Below, piece after piece: positions 48,854-60,634 of a stretch of DNA of 64,000 nucleotides. The position numbers and the translations under genes are program-made. This DNA is from Blastocystis hominis (Eukaryota; Sar; Bigyra; Opalinata; Blastocystidae), in contig NW_013171827.1 of the NCBI RefSeq assembly GCF_000151665.1, positions 517,066-581,065 on the forward strand. The letters run 5' to 3'. Numbering within the stretch: the stretch's first letter is position 1; each line of letters opens with the position of its first letter. The notes beneath the pieces were generated by a model. That model saw only the letters and a list, made by a program, of their open reading frames with translations. It made no database searches and had not been told where the DNA came from.

Positions 48854-49277
48854 AAGGAGAGAAACGGTTACAAATGGAGAAGGAGGAGTAATTGGAGTGA
48901 TGTGTTTGTTGAATACAGTGGAAGAAATGGTTGATGTGCAGGAGAATGGGAATAGGCAATTGGGTATTTACAAGGAAAACGATGTGTGTGTTAGTGAATT
49001 GGGATAGGATCAATCATCAATTTAACTCGACCTGTAATATTTTGAATCTGGATATTCTTTTTTGTTTCTATCAATTGCTGTGAATTGATTGATTGCATAC
49101 AAAAATGTTAATGATCCAAATGGTATCCGAACTAACAATAGAAATACCGATAGTAAATACAATGATCACTGAATGGAATGGAATAGAACGAATAGATCTG
49201 ATGCTGGATATACATTCCTATTTAAGGAACAAGATCAGCTAGAATCGCAGAAACATCTATGATTAATTTCCAATCAA
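48854..49277. other. intergenic region
   Basis: Carries a TGTTTGTT at 48903-48910 for the ATPase remnant, then AT-rich DNA. No gene. Confidence 0.4.
48903..48910 (+). terminator. 3'-end motif after the ATPase remnant
   Basis: TGTTTGTT about 50 nt past the last recognisable ATPase codons. Its survival hints that the remnant may still be transcribed and processed. Confidence 0.5.
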
Positions 49278-50530
49278 TCAAATTATACTCCAAACTGATT
49301 TTTCTTTTACATTCTCGAATGAACGGCCAATGAATCTTGTAGGCAGATTAACATATTGAAGATTGGGTATATCTTAGCATTATAAAAACTATCATTATTT
49401 TTATATACCTTCTAAAATTAGCAAACGAGGATTTACAAAACTCTTCCCACCAGATGTGATGGATGTTAAATTTGGAAGATCTGCATTTATACATTTTTTA
49501 ATTCATTAAGTACTTTGCATTACTAATCCACATGATTTGTCATCTATTCCCGCGAGAGCACCATAACCGAGTGTAACGGATTGTAATAATGGAAGATCTA
49601 CATCCAATATTTCATGTATATGTATCCATACTTTCTATTCTTGCTATTGTGAAATCGCGTAATACAGAATTACCAAACGTTATGAATTTCAGATTTGAAA
49701 GATTATTAAATTCAAACACTCCAGCATAATCACTGAAACTGTATTCACCAATTTCAATGGATTCCAATGATTCACAATTCAATATTTGGAATGATTTCGA
49801 ATCATCATTTCCCCACCAATTCTTATCCTCTGTGAATGAGTTGTTTCCGATTTTGATCGTTTTCAATCGATTCAATCCATCGATTTTGAATATTTTCACT
49901 GATCTACAACATTCATCGCCGATTTCGATAAATCGTAGCCACTCGAATCGATTCAGATCCAACACATTCAAATCGTTACAGCAATTCGATGAGATCGTCA
50001 AATCGGTCACTTGTATATTCATATTGCACAATCTAGCAGTATTTGTGACGAATACTCGATAAGGACGAGAGTTATATTGCGGAGCAAGAGGATTTCGACA
50101 AGTTCTAGGAATTATAACTCTAGATAATGACGACATTAATGTCGGTATTGTATTTCCATTTTTACACCCGCTCATGCTATTCCTCACTCCATATCTCCCA
50201 GTGTTATCCGTATCTATGTCTTCACCTTCTTCAGTTATTTCAGCGCAACAGCTTCCGTTTATATGTCTGTAGTTTAACTCTTCGTGGTATTCTAGATGCT
50301 CTTTTTGTGCCAAAGAAATTTGAATTTGCAGTCCATCGTCGTGTTTAATAATGCGCATACTATTAACTTGTTCCAAAGAATACTCCAATCGTTGACTGAA
50401 ATTAATTCGGCTGTTATCATAATCAATAACCTCAAATGGATTGTTTCCATCCCTTACTGATAATTCTGAGCGGCTGATCGTAGTACTTTGGTCTCTAAGA
50501 TAATTTACTCTACGAACTTGTGTTATAGTT
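49278..50530 (-). CDS. leucine-rich-repeat protein, paralogue of the 44.4-46.0 kb gene
   Basis: The C-terminal half parallels the paralogue almost line by line: RFIEIGDECCRSVKIFKIDG, LNRLKTIKIGNNSFTEDKNW, CESLESIEIGEYSFSDYAGV, then exons beginning NDLPLLQSVTLGYGALAG, NDLPNLTSITSGGKSFVN and DIPNLQYVNLPTRFIGRSF, ending EKSVWSII and TGA at 49278-49280. Introns of 33-36 nt interrupt at the same A|AT position as in the paralogue. The N-terminal third differs and lacks the MORN block. The 5' end is not settled: the frame is open from about 50530 (ITQVRRVNYLRDQ) with no clear ATG. Confidence 0.7.
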
Positions 50531-51530
50531 ACTATTCATTAACATATTATTTTAAGCGAAACATTCTTCACACATATAATATTACTTTAGGATAATTTGA
50601 AAATCCAAATGGATACTCAGTATGTTTTGTTAAAAATAACAAATCAACATTACTTTGTATATTTGCTATAATATTGTGTAAGGATGCATGTATAGTTAAC
50701 AAAAAGGGTATCGGTATTTGGATATCGATTATTATTCATTCTGAGCTTGCCCATATATTATTACTTACATTATATACTTCATTTTATATTAAACTATATA
50801 ATTTAAAATTGTGAGTTTGTATTGGAAGAATAGAAAATAGTGGTTATTTTGTACCATTCCAAAAATACAAATTCGGTGTAATATATGTGAAGTACTGTTA
50901 TGTTTATTTCCCTCGTTGTTAATAATGATTAAATGTATTGGAATCAGTGAGAGATATTCTAATCGCTTTTGTTAATCTGTGCTTTTCGTGATATCATGAG
51001 CTTTAAAGAAATTATGAAAGTCAGTTGCAGTTTTTGTATGCATTCAAATAGACCAGTGAATAATAATAATCACACAGATTTTGTGAATATTATTTAAATG
51101 TGATAGTCTTTTGTGGGTGTTGAATGATATTAATCAATGTTATTATCACTATATCGATATCGTCTCATTCTTATTAATGATATGCTTTGTAAGAGGATGC
51201 TCTGCGAATAGTGATCTTCTTTTTCTAATATGAATCTTCAAAAAACAATGCCTCACAATTACACTTTGACAACTGAATTCAAGTAGATTAGTTTCCAATA
51301 GACCGATCTTCTCTTTTTGCCTTGATAATAATGGATTGACCATTTGCTTCAATGTTGTATTCAAATTAGTGTTGCTGCATATGATATGATAGCACTATAT
51401 TGAAATAGAATCTTATCTAGCCGACCCTTACTTTCTTGCTAGAAGTATTTGCTTATATTAATTATGATTTTTTTACCCTTTATTACTGTTTAACACTAGC
51501 AGTTTTATTCAAGAATAGTATCAATATATA
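50531..51530. other. AT-rich region left of the virus-like element
   Basis: 1 kb, very AT-rich, with no supported gene; a 71-codon minus frame at 51149-51364 looks like chance. It ends in an AT dinucleotide run leading into the left direct repeat. Confidence 0.45.
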
Positions 51531-51531
51531 T

Positions 51532-51755
51532 ATATATCGATGTAATACAAGTAATTGTTAACCCACATAATAATGTGCTTCTAGCTGTAATACAAAACCG
51601 ACAACTTATTATCCTTGTTGACCACTTATCTTATTACTTGCTACAATGCGAGATATTTCTATGTGTATTTTTGCTCTTTGACATAAGGGTTAGTCTTTCA
51701 ATAATGTGATTCTCTGTGAATGAGTCAAATATGAGGTTTTGCATCATATTCCAGT
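51532..51755 (+). repeat. left ~224-bp direct repeat flanking the virus-like element
   Basis: Matches 60977-61201 in the same orientation with about six differences (roughly 97 percent identity). The match ends sharply at CATATTCCAGT on both sides. Confidence 0.9.
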
Positions 51756-51774
51756 AGTAGGGAAAAGGCGAATA

Positions 51775-51912
51775 ATACGCGGAGCCCAAAGTCGCCCCTC
51801 CGACCTCATCTACGAGAGTGCGCGGCTCAAAGTCGCCCCTCTGACCCCATCTTTGTTTTCGCGTATTCCCGTCAGAACACAAAAGATCCCCCAAAGTCAC
51901 CCCTCAGACCCC
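51775..51912. repeat. three imperfect ~50-bp tandem units at the left inner end of the element
   Basis: CAAAGTCGCCCCTC (last copy CAAAGTCACCCCTC) recurs three times at about 50-60 bp spacing, each followed by a GACC(T/C)C-type run. Confidence 0.75.
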
Positions 51913-51946
51913 CTCAACTGGTACCTTGATTTTTGCGTTTCATAAG

Positions 51947-51983
51947 AATTTCAGCACTCATGAGTAAAACACGAGTGCTGAAA
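51947..51983. other. 12-bp inverted repeat (hairpin)
   Basis: ATTTCAGCACTC pairs perfectly with GAGTGCTGAAAT across a 13-nt loop. It lies between the element's left end and its first long gene. Confidence 0.75.
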
Positions 51984-52185
51984 TGTGCGATATCCATGAC
52001 TATTATGGTTGTTATTGCTGGTCAATGTGATCATTTTCTGCCATTTCCACTATTTCCTGCCATTGCCTGCCTGGCTACCTTATTGTCCATAACAAGAAAC
52101 GCGCGGAAACCCATGGCTGCCATTTTCAGCCAATTCCTGCAATGTTAACCTGACTTCCATTGTAGGCCATGGTATCCATGGATGT

Positions 52186-52232
52186 GATGGGGCAACTACG
52201 TTGCCCCGGGAGGAATCTTCGATTCCTCCCCA
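52186..52232. promoter_or_regulatory. two back-to-back perfect hairpins ahead of the first capsid-like gene
   Basis: GGGGCAAC-TAC-GTTGCCCC is followed at once by GGGAGGAAT-CTTCG-ATTCCTCCC. They end about 35 nt before the ATG at 52267. They may act in the 5' leader RNA or as DNA cruciforms (inference). Confidence 0.6.
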
Positions 52233-52266
52233 TTGTCTTGTTGACTAAGGTAAAGAGAGAAAGACC

Positions 52267-55200
52267 ATGCACTACTCCATGCTTATTCAAGGCTCACCTA
52301 CCAACGGCTCATTTACATGGGTTAATCCGTACAAGTACAAGAATCCCTATATCACTTCCATGACTGTCCTGTTTCATCCTAATGGTTCAATGTTTAATAA
52401 CGTAGACACGACCAATGTGGTTACTAACAGCAATGACGAGACTGTGACGATCCCTGCTGGTTATTACACGATCAGTGAGATCATTGCCTTGCTCAATACA
52501 ATGTCTGACACGCTGTTCTCCATATCTACGAATGCCTCGTCATTCGGTTGTATCTGGATTCAGTCCCCACACACGATTGACTTCACAGATGCACCTGACA
52601 TTCGTGAGATCCTCGGTTTGGAAGGACGAACGATCATTCTGCCTTCTTCGTTCTACGGTTCGAACGTGATTGATATCACGCGAAATCGCCAAGTGATCCA
52701 GGTCTACTCGACGATCGTGCGATCATCGGACCTGAAGATTGCCAACCAGAACAACAACCTGCTCACCACGATGATCATTGACGATCCAACGGTTGATTAC
52801 GTGCGAAGTGTGGAAGACGTGTGTATTCCAATGATCACTCGGTTTGATCAATTGATGTTCGTGTTCCGCGATATGGAAGGCAAGATGATACGACTGAATG
52901 GTGAATTCGAACTCCAGTTGACGATTGAAGACGTGTACGAGCAAAGTGAAAATAGCGTCACTTCTGCTAATCAGTTCTCCATGATTGAAGTGTTCGGTAA
53001 TACCACGAAGAAGGAAGTGAAGCTGGACAATCCTCTCTCGTTCGACCAGTGCTACATCTCGTCTGTGTCGTTGTATACGGACTTCGTGTTGCACAACGTG
53101 CCGACTGACCAAGTGGTGCTAATCAATGCTGGCGCTACGATTCAAGAGATCGCGATACCACGCGGTGCATACGACATCGAAACGATCATTGCAAAGCTGA
53201 ATGCAAGTGATGCCCTGTTCGAATTGGTGTATAGCGGTGAGAATGCGTTCCACATCACGGTAGATCACTTCTACATGATTGATTTCACGAATGCACCAGA
53301 GATCAGGTCGATCCTTGGTTTCGAATCGGACATCTTGGTGAAAGGAGTGGATAACCCGAAGCGCTACTACCTGTCTTCCTCGTGTAATCACGTGGTTGTT
53401 ACTGATGACAGGGAATCGCACATGTTGACATTGCCTGTCGGTTACTACACGTTCAGCGAGTTCATCGAGGCTGTCGGTGCTGAAATGGTGAAAGTGCTTC
53501 CTCTCATATCCATGACGATCGAGGATGATCATGTACGATTCAATGTCCAAGCAGACGGATGGTATTTCGATCGATCCAGTGTTGACACGACGATCGATGG
53601 TTTTGGTTGGACTCCATGGTTCAAATTGACATCAACGGTACGCAATCTGTGCATCGAACGACCTGTGGAAACTTCGTTCAACCCTGAAAGCGATTCCCCT
53701 CCTGATATGACGAATGATCAAGGTATGGGTGGTCATGCGTACATAGGATCAAACACCTTCATTGCGTATGACTGGAAAATGCGTACGAATGATAATCGGT
53801 TCCTGCTAAAGCCTCTCGCGACATACACGATGCGTTTAGCTGATGGTTCAGTACTCGATAGTGGTGAATTCTACATAACGGAGGATACGTCTACCCCGAT
53901 CAAGATGAGTACTCTTACAACCACATGTTTTAATGAGCTCAATGCTCGATATGCGAGTGCTATGGAGCTACCTCCATCTCACCAGAATGCGATTGCATGG
54001 ACGGTGAATGACAATAGAGAAAGCATGTCATGGACTGCGAAGGACTATGCACCAGAATTGGAATTGCATATCACATCGGAAAATACAGGTGACTTGGTGT
54101 CATCGAATGGTTCTTCGATCGGACCTTGGTATTCCAAGGATAGTATATATCACACGAGAGTGTTTATCGATACGACGAATTTTATACTTGGAATACGTGG
54201 ATATGGCGAAAGACCTCTCACAATCCAACGAGGTCATTATAGCGCTATTGATATCGTGAATATGATCGCTAATGTGATCAATAAGATATATGTAGATGCA
54301 TCTCTCGGAGGGTACTTGGTATATGTCATTGCAGATAATGGTGGTCGAGTACGAATGGGATGTCGAAATGGTACAGAACCACGATTCATATTGTTTTGTG
54401 ATAATCCATGTTTCAAGATTATACCCGGACCATACGCTGAACCAGGTGGTGTGTATCTGTCTTGTTATTTCGAGTTTTATCGCAATTACTACATCAGGAT
54501 GCCCGAGTTGACATCACCTTACGAGTTTGCGATGGCAAACATCGATGGTCTGAATGTGACGAATATGATCAAAGGTAGTACGTATTCCGATCGTGCTGTG
54601 TCGATCGAATTCATACAACCGACACGTGTTACGTATGTGAGGAATGATGAAGTTGTTGTTCCATCATTGGCTACCTTCGTTGACTGGGAACAATCTGAGT
54701 CGTACACGGCTAACACAACGATTCGCTTCCCGTACGGAATGATGACACTGGACGAAGGGGGAAGCAGTGCTTCCCCCGAGACTGATATCACGTACACGGA
54801 TGACACGGTGAACCACACGTGGACCATACCATCACGATTGACACAGGCTGACATGATATGGCGCATGAATCAATGTTTTGACTCGGCTGCACTGAAGATA
54901 CGATGGAAAGCTGAGTCAGATGGGTACTACATTCACGCAGACTACGTGTTCTCGTTGAGTGGCAACCTGGGAACCATCGTTCCCGCTTCAGGATCGCAAT
55001 CGCATACATGGCGTATCCCTTTCGACGATGGTGTGTACTATGCCAACTATGGTCCGATGGTTTCCGAGTATCCTGTCGATATCACGAACGGTCTATCGAA
55101 CATACAGCTGTATTGCAACATCGTGAAAAGCAAGACGATACCACTGCTTGCGAATGTCCCGATGGACAGCTTGTACAAGAATTACTTCTACAAGAATCGC

Positions 55201-55326
55201 ATGTTGGTACCATGTTCTGAATTGCTTGATCGCATCGTGTACGAATTGAAGGACGAAAATGGTGACCCGCTATCGTTCATTGGGAACGTGTACCTGATAA
55301 TCGGCTTTACTGTGATAGATAAATGA
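52267..55326 (+). CDS. large beta-rich capsid-like protein of the virus-like element
   Basis: About 1,019 residues that look whole. The chain repeats a module three or four times: a GYYTISEIIALLN or GAYDIETIIAKLN type helix, an IDFTDAPDIREILGLEG or IDFTNAPEIRSILGFES type turn, and a strand such as VIQVYSTIVRSSDL or NIQLYCNIVKSKTI. Similar modules occur in minor-capsid/penton-type proteins of Polintons and related viruses (from memory of the family pattern). It is the first gene of the element. Confidence 0.55.
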   Translation: MHYSMLIQGSPTNGSFTWVNPYKYKNPYITSMTVLFHPNGSMFNNVDTTNVVTNSNDETVTIPAGYYTISEIIALLNTMSDTLFSISTNASSFGCIWIQSPHTIDFTDAPDIREILGLEGRTIILPSSFYGSNVIDITRNRQVIQVYSTIVRSSDLKIANQNNNLLTTMIIDDPTVDYVRSVEDVCIPMITRFDQLMFVFRDMEGKMIRLNGEFELQLTIEDVYEQSENSVTSANQFSMIEVFGNTTKKEVKLDNPLSFDQCYISSVSLYTDFVLHNVPTDQVVLINAGATIQEIAIPRGAYDIETIIAKLNASDALFELVYSGENAFHITVDHFYMIDFTNAPEIRSILGFESDILVKGVDNPKRYYLSSSCNHVVVTDDRESHMLTLPVGYYTFSEFIEAVGAEMVKVLPLISMTIEDDHVRFNVQADGWYFDRSSVDTTIDGFGWTPWFKLTSTVRNLCIERPVETSFNPESDSPPDMTNDQGMGGHAYIGSNTFIAYDWKMRTNDNRFLLKPLATYTMRLADGSVLDSGEFYITEDTSTPIKMSTLTTTCFNELNARYASAMELPPSHQNAIAWTVNDNRESMSWTAKDYAPELELHITSENTGDLVSSNGSSIGPWYSKDSIYHTRVFIDTTNFILGIRGYGERPLTIQRGHYSAIDIVNMIANVINKIYVDASLGGYLVYVIADNGGRVRMGCRNGTEPRFILFCDNPCFKIIPGPYAEPGGVYLSCYFEFYRNYYIRMPELTSPYEFAMANIDGLNVTNMIKGSTYSDRAVSIEFIQPTRVTYVRNDEVVVPSLATFVDWEQSESYTANTTIRFPYGMMTLDEGGSSASPETDITYTDDTVNHTWTIPSRLTQADMIWRMNQCFDSAALKIRWKAESDGYYIHADYVFSLSGNLGTIVPASGSQSHTWRIPFDDGVYYANYGPMVSEYPVDITNGLSNIQLYCNIVKSKTIPLLANVPMDSLYKNYFYKNRMLVPCSELLDRIVYELKDENGDPLSFIGNVYLIIGFTVIDK
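54757..54777. other. 9-bp hairpin inside the large capsid-like gene
   Basis: GGGGGAAGC-AGT-GCTTCCCCC, a perfect stem with a 3-nt loop, the same build as the pair at 52186-52232. It falls within an open coding frame. Confidence 0.65.
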
Positions 55327-55655
55327 ATCTAGTGTTCAACATTGCTCGAACGTACGAACATGAATTCACGAGTAACAATCTCATCAAAAGTGACATGGTA
55401 ATCGACAGAGTGACTATGAAAGGCGATTCGACTGGCACCTGCCTTGTCCTTGATCGAGTGAACAACATGCAAGAACGACGACAGTTTCCGTTGGTTGTAC
55501 TGAACCAACAGTGTACGGAGAATGCACACATGAACGTCGTGGTACCCAAAAGTCGCAAATGGTCATTCTCGTTGACCGATAAGACTGGTGCAACGATTGC
55601 CTTACCAATGCCGATTACAGTGTGCATTCACTTCCACACAATAAATGAGTCATAA
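55323..55655 (+). CDS. small protein of the virus-like element
   Basis: 110 residues, overlapping both neighbours by a few bases, which suggests tight packing. No motif recognised; the end (TGATIALPMPITVCIHFHTI) resembles a strand-rich structural domain. Confidence 0.5.
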   Translation: MNLVFNIARTYEHEFTSNNLIKSDMVIDRVTMKGDSTGTCLVLDRVNNMQERRQFPLVVLNQQCTENAHMNVVVPKSRKWSFSLTDKTGATIALPMPITVCIHFHTINES

Positions 55656-56397
55656 TCGTGCACTACCGGTAAGTGTGATTAACCACAATACAGTAATTCC
55701 GAAGAACAACGAACGATACCATGAAACGTTCAATACCGTGATAATGCCTCGTGACCTTGTGTACAAGATCACTTCGATTACATGCAAGATCGATACCACT
55801 TCTCTCTGGAACATTCGTACAATGAATGTGGTGAAGGTTCAAATGCTGTCAGGGTTTGAAATGGTGTACAACGTCGGTCCTGGCTACTACTCGATTACCG
55901 AGTTATGCCGTGCGATAGCCGATTCCATCCAGGTAGACGATGTTAACCGAGCACACCTGAACAGTGACGTGGCGACCGCTGTTGACCTTAGTGGCGCACC
56001 TGATTACACGAGTATCCTCAAGTTGGAAGGTATCGTTGAGGCAGGCATGGTAGCGAGTGAACCCTACGACATCACGAATGGCATGAGTGTGATCCGAGTG
56101 TACAGTAGTATCAATGCTCAAACATTCGGTCTGAAGAGTCCGCTGATCGATAACCTGATTCATGTATCGATGGGACTGAACAACATGATCACCTGGGACA
56201 ACCTATCGATCGATGTGATTGAACAAACGAACCTGGATTCCATTGATTGGGTACTGACAGATGCGAATGACAATCCGATCTCATTGAATTCGAATGTGTA
56301 CATCTCATTTACGATATCTTGTAAGCACAACTTCAGTAAAGAATGGATGAATACGTTGCTACAATTCCAATCATTCGATTCAAACCACACAAAGTGA
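55645..56397 (+). CDS. second beta-rich capsid-like protein of the virus-like element
   Basis: 250 residues carrying one copy of the module seen in the 1,019-residue protein (GPGYYSITELCRAIADSIQV, VDLSGAPDYTSILKLEG, SVIRVYSSINAQTF). Probably a minor capsid or penton-type partner. Confidence 0.55.
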   Translation: MSHNRALPVSVINHNTVIPKNNERYHETFNTVIMPRDLVYKITSITCKIDTTSLWNIRTMNVVKVQMLSGFEMVYNVGPGYYSITELCRAIADSIQVDDVNRAHLNSDVATAVDLSGAPDYTSILKLEGIVEAGMVASEPYDITNGMSVIRVYSSINAQTFGLKSPLIDNLIHVSMGLNNMITWDNLSIDVIEQTNLDSIDWVLTDANDNPISLNSNVYISFTISCKHNFSKEWMNTLLQFQSFDSNHTK

Positions 56398-57170
56398 AAT
56401 CGAGAAACATGATGGACAAAATGTTGAATCGATATTTCGATAATGTCGTTGAAAGTGAATTCAATCAACAACGAATGAGGAGTGAACAATGGCGACAGAA
56501 GCGAACCTTGTTTGATTCGTACATGAATCTCTCACCTGCTGAACGTCGTCGTGTATCCGTCTCGGACATGCGTGGATATCAAATGCAGCGAATTGATAAT
56601 GAGAACATGCTGTTGTATTCATTCGAGGACAACGTGGTCTACAATGTTAAAATTGACAAACAATTCAACAAGATCATTGTTCAGTCTGTGAATCACGAGT
56701 TGTCTGATATGGAGAAACGAGCTGTGTTTGATAATCCATTTGGATATGAGCCAGTATCGCCCTATCGCATCCGCTACCAGAGATTACAGGTTGGCAATGC
56801 ACAAATCGTGAATCTGCCTGGTGATGTTGGAGTCAGCATCAACGAAATGAAGAATACTACTGAAACCATAACGGTTGCAGCTCAACGAATGGGAGATAGT
56901 ATCAACACATTTAATCTATACAGTGTATCGTTTCATAATGATATTAATAGCCTACGAACTGTATTATCTTTAAATGCCGACCCAGAGGAAATATATCTAC
57001 TATGGAATGACGACAACAGTACGGTATACGTTTATAGCTTAACACAAATAGCAAAGCGGGGTAGTCAGGAATACTATAATTTGCTATCTGAAGGTCGTGT
57101 TGAACATGGTCAATGGTTGATTAGGCCCGAATCACGACATGTGGATCTAAGAGTGAAATACAAGAGATGA
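56343..57170 (+). CDS. unknown protein of the virus-like element
   Basis: 275 residues, basic and helical at the start (MMDKMLNRYFDNVVESEFNQ), mixed later. It overlaps the preceding gene. No family recognised. Confidence 0.5.
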   Translation: MDEYVATIPIIRFKPHKVKSRNMMDKMLNRYFDNVVESEFNQQRMRSEQWRQKRTLFDSYMNLSPAERRRVSVSDMRGYQMQRIDNENMLLYSFEDNVVYNVKIDKQFNKIIVQSVNHELSDMEKRAVFDNPFGYEPVSPYRIRYQRLQVGNAQIVNLPGDVGVSINEMKNTTETITVAAQRMGDSINTFNLYSVSFHNDINSLRTVLSLNADPEEIYLLWNDDNSTVYVYSLTQIAKRGSQEYYNLLSEGRVEHGQWLIRPESRHVDLRVKYKR

Positions 57171-57262
57171 ATGTACCGCCTACGATAATCGAGATGGATG
57201 TGGCGCCCATTATCGCCAAGTTGAATGAAGTGATTACTGTGATGAAGAATTTTGATATTTAA

Positions 57263-60200
57263 ATGAACCTTGGCAATATTTATGGAACAATCAACCAAGT
57301 AGCACAACAATTCAATTTCTTAGAATATGAGCAGAATGGCTACCCTATGATGATGAAATTGTTGGCAAACGTTAATTCTAGATTGACAAATACGAACCAA
57401 GGAATCAAATTGTTAAGTGCCACATATGCTGAAGTGGCAAAGAATCACTCAATATATTCGAATTCACTCTGTTACCTGGATACGATGACAACTCCGAGGA
57501 TAAGTATGAGCTATTCACGTGTTATCAAGTGTCCAAGCCGAAAAGGAAGAGTGGATATGTGTCACTTTGCATCGTGAATGACACACGTAGTGAGAAAGTT
57601 CTTCCAAAGCACTTCTTGTACATCAAGGACTTGAATGATTTCAAACATCGCATGACACGACAGAACGATGTGAAGAATAGAAATATAACGAGAAACGTGA
57701 AGTGCAGATTCTGTGACGACTTCTTTGGATCTTGCAAAGCCGTTCATGCTCATGAAGTACAAGCACATCGAGAACTCGTCAATGATAGCGAAGAGAACGA
57801 GTTGTCGAACGAGGAGACTCGGTTACGATTCACCAACCAGAGATACGAAATGCCAGCACCGGTCGTCGTGTACGCTGACTTCGAGTCAGCCATTGACAAC
57901 AAGAACAGACACAAGCCCATCATGTTATCCTCTCTAGCCGTGTCTCGTATCCCTGCCATCCAGACTCAACTGAGAGTCTTCCATGCACCACACGGGAGAA
58001 CGAAGAGGACCTTCGTCCTTTCATGGACTATCTCACAAAATTGCACGAGAGAGTGAAAGAATACCTCTTCGATGAATTACCCCTCGAGAACCTTCCAAGC
58101 ATCGAGAAGGACTTTCGTTCAACAACTGTGTGTCCCTTCTGCCACAAGAAACTAGAGGATGACAAGGTGAGACATCATGTACCTGTGGCAGGTGAATACA
58201 CCACAGAGAATGGAGAGGTACGCCACTTCAAAGCTGGGCAGTACATCTGCACCTGTTGCACCAAGTGTAATCTCCAACTCTCGTTCAACAAGAAGAACTA
58301 TCGATTGCCAGTCTACTTTCACAATGGATCGCACTACGATTTCACATTCATCATGAAGCTCATCGCAACTCATTCAACCTCTAGTGACTCCTTGGAAGTT
58401 ATTCCAACCACTGAGGACAAGGAAATACAGAATGAGTACAACGGCATTCAATTCAAGGACTCGTTGAAACTCATCAGTAGTCCACTGCGTTCCATTGTGG
58501 CACAGACACTTGGAGGCAACTTGGACCTCTATGTGCACACCAAACAACAACTACGCAAATACTGTGAATCTCGAGGCAAGCAATGGAGTGACGAGTACAT
58601 CGATCTATTGACACGGAAAGAACCCATGTTCTACAGTCTCATCAAATCGTACGAGTCATTGAACAATACCGTCATTCCATCTCGCGAGCAATGCATTGAT
58701 GATATGAAGGGAGAGATGATGCCCCAAGACGAGTATGATCACATGGTGAAGCTGTGGAAGACATTCGATATCAAGACATGGTATGAATACTACGAATTGT
58801 ACAATGTACTCGATGTGACTCTCATGGCTGATGCATTCGAACACTTCCGAAACACCACACTGAATGCATTCGGTGTTGATCCAATGCATTACATCACAGC
58901 ACCACAAATGGCCTATTCGCTCTTCTTGAAGGTCATGATGGAGGGCGATCATAGTGAGAGTAGCCTCATGACCCTCGCAAGGAAATGGGCTCAGTACATC
59001 ATGCGCATTAATGCGAATGAGGGTCTCGCCGAGAAACAACTTGTGAAATTGTTCTTGAATCGCATGGGTGAGTTCTATGAGAGCAAGGGAATTCGATTGA
59101 TGGAGACAAATGATATCGATGACTTCATGCGATTGTTGAAGAACCTGCGAGGAGGTATCACACAGATCGTGAAACGACATGCCAAGGTCAACATTGACAA
59201 CAAGGAGCAAGCAACGTCGTCCCAAGGCATCTACTACCTGGACGCCAACAACCTGTATGGAGGAGCCATGCATCGAATGATGCCTTACGAGTTGGTGGGT
59301 GTACCTGAGCGACGAGAAGTGATGGAGAAGATCAATCGTGACCCAAATGGATGGGTTCAATCACTCAACACGTTCGGCAAGTATGGGTTCTTCATCGAAT
59401 GTGACATCGAGGCACCAGTGGAACTCCACGACAAGTTCAATGACTTGCCATTCTTTCCCGTACAGCAGGCGGGTTTGTACTCCGATGGAATCAAGAAGTA
59501 CGCTGAGAAGAACGACATTGTGGACAAAGTGAAAGAGGTGAATACACCGAAGCTCATCTGCGATCTTGTACCTCGTCGCAAGTATCTCGTGCACTACTCT
59601 CTGTTGCAACTGGGCATTCAACAGGATTATCGTGTCACACACATTCACCATATCATTCGATTCAAGCAGACACCGTTCATCTTCGAGTATGTGAACATGT
59701 TGAGTGAGAAACGAGCCAAATCTAAGACCACTGTGCAGAAGAACCTGTACAAGCTGTTGGCAAACTCGACCTATGGCAAATTCGTGGAGACTGGGCTGAA
59801 ACGGATGAAAGTGAAGTTCGCTAACACATGAAATGAACGTGAGGCAATCATTCAGAAGCATGGGTACGACATGATCGCTGGGACAACCATGTATTCCGAG
59901 AATCTGATCGGCATCAAGTTGAATACACCGGTGCGCAGGGTGGAGAAGCCATTCTTCATCGGGTTTGCCATTCTCGACATGTCCAAACACATCATCTACG
60001 ATTTCTACTACAATGTGCTCAAGAACACATTCGATAACGTGGAACTGCTAGGACAGGACACGGACTCACTCATCGTGCAGTTGCACGATCGCGGTAACAT
60101 CGTTCACAAGATGTGTGACATGTACAAATCGTTCGACTTCTCGGAATTGGATAACACGAGCTACTTCTATGGAGAACTCGTGAAGTACTATGAGCATGAA

Positions 60201-60634
60201 GTGGACAAGAGCAAGTTCCCTTCATTGGACTCGTTCCTCAACTTCAACAAGAAGTTGCCTGGTCCTATCTTCAAGGACGAGCACAACGGACATCGCATCA
60301 CGGAGTTCGTGGGACTGAGACCGAAGATGTACTGTCTGGTTGATGAGAAGCAAGTGATACACAACGCAGCAAAGGGAGTTCCTCGCAATGTTGTGATCGA
60401 TGGTGAGAGGATGAGCGTGAAGAATATCGACTTGTACAAGCGTGTCCTTGAGGCAGAGAAGAAGAAAGATGCAGTGATCGAAGGAGCTTCAAACGTATCA
60501 ACAACCAGGCCTTCGATATCAGCACGAAGGAGCAAACCAAGACCCTTATGACGTGCACAGACAACAAGCGATGGATCTTGGACGACAACGTACACACACT
60601 AGCGTTTGGACATTACCGATTGAAGGACATGTAA
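57263..60634 (+). pseudogene. protein-primed family B DNA polymerase of the virus-like element (broken)
   Basis: Recognisable parts in order: a CxxC/HxxxxH finger-like N-terminus (CRFCDDFFGS), exonuclease motif I (VVVYADFESAID), a second zinc-binding-like block (VCPFCHKKL), polymerase motif A (YLDANNLYGGAM), motif B (KLLANSTYGKFVET) and motif C (GQDTDSLIVQ). These fit the protein-primed B type found in Polintons, some viruses and linear plasmids. The gene is broken, with about two breaks, so it should be read as a fossil. Confidence 0.85.
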
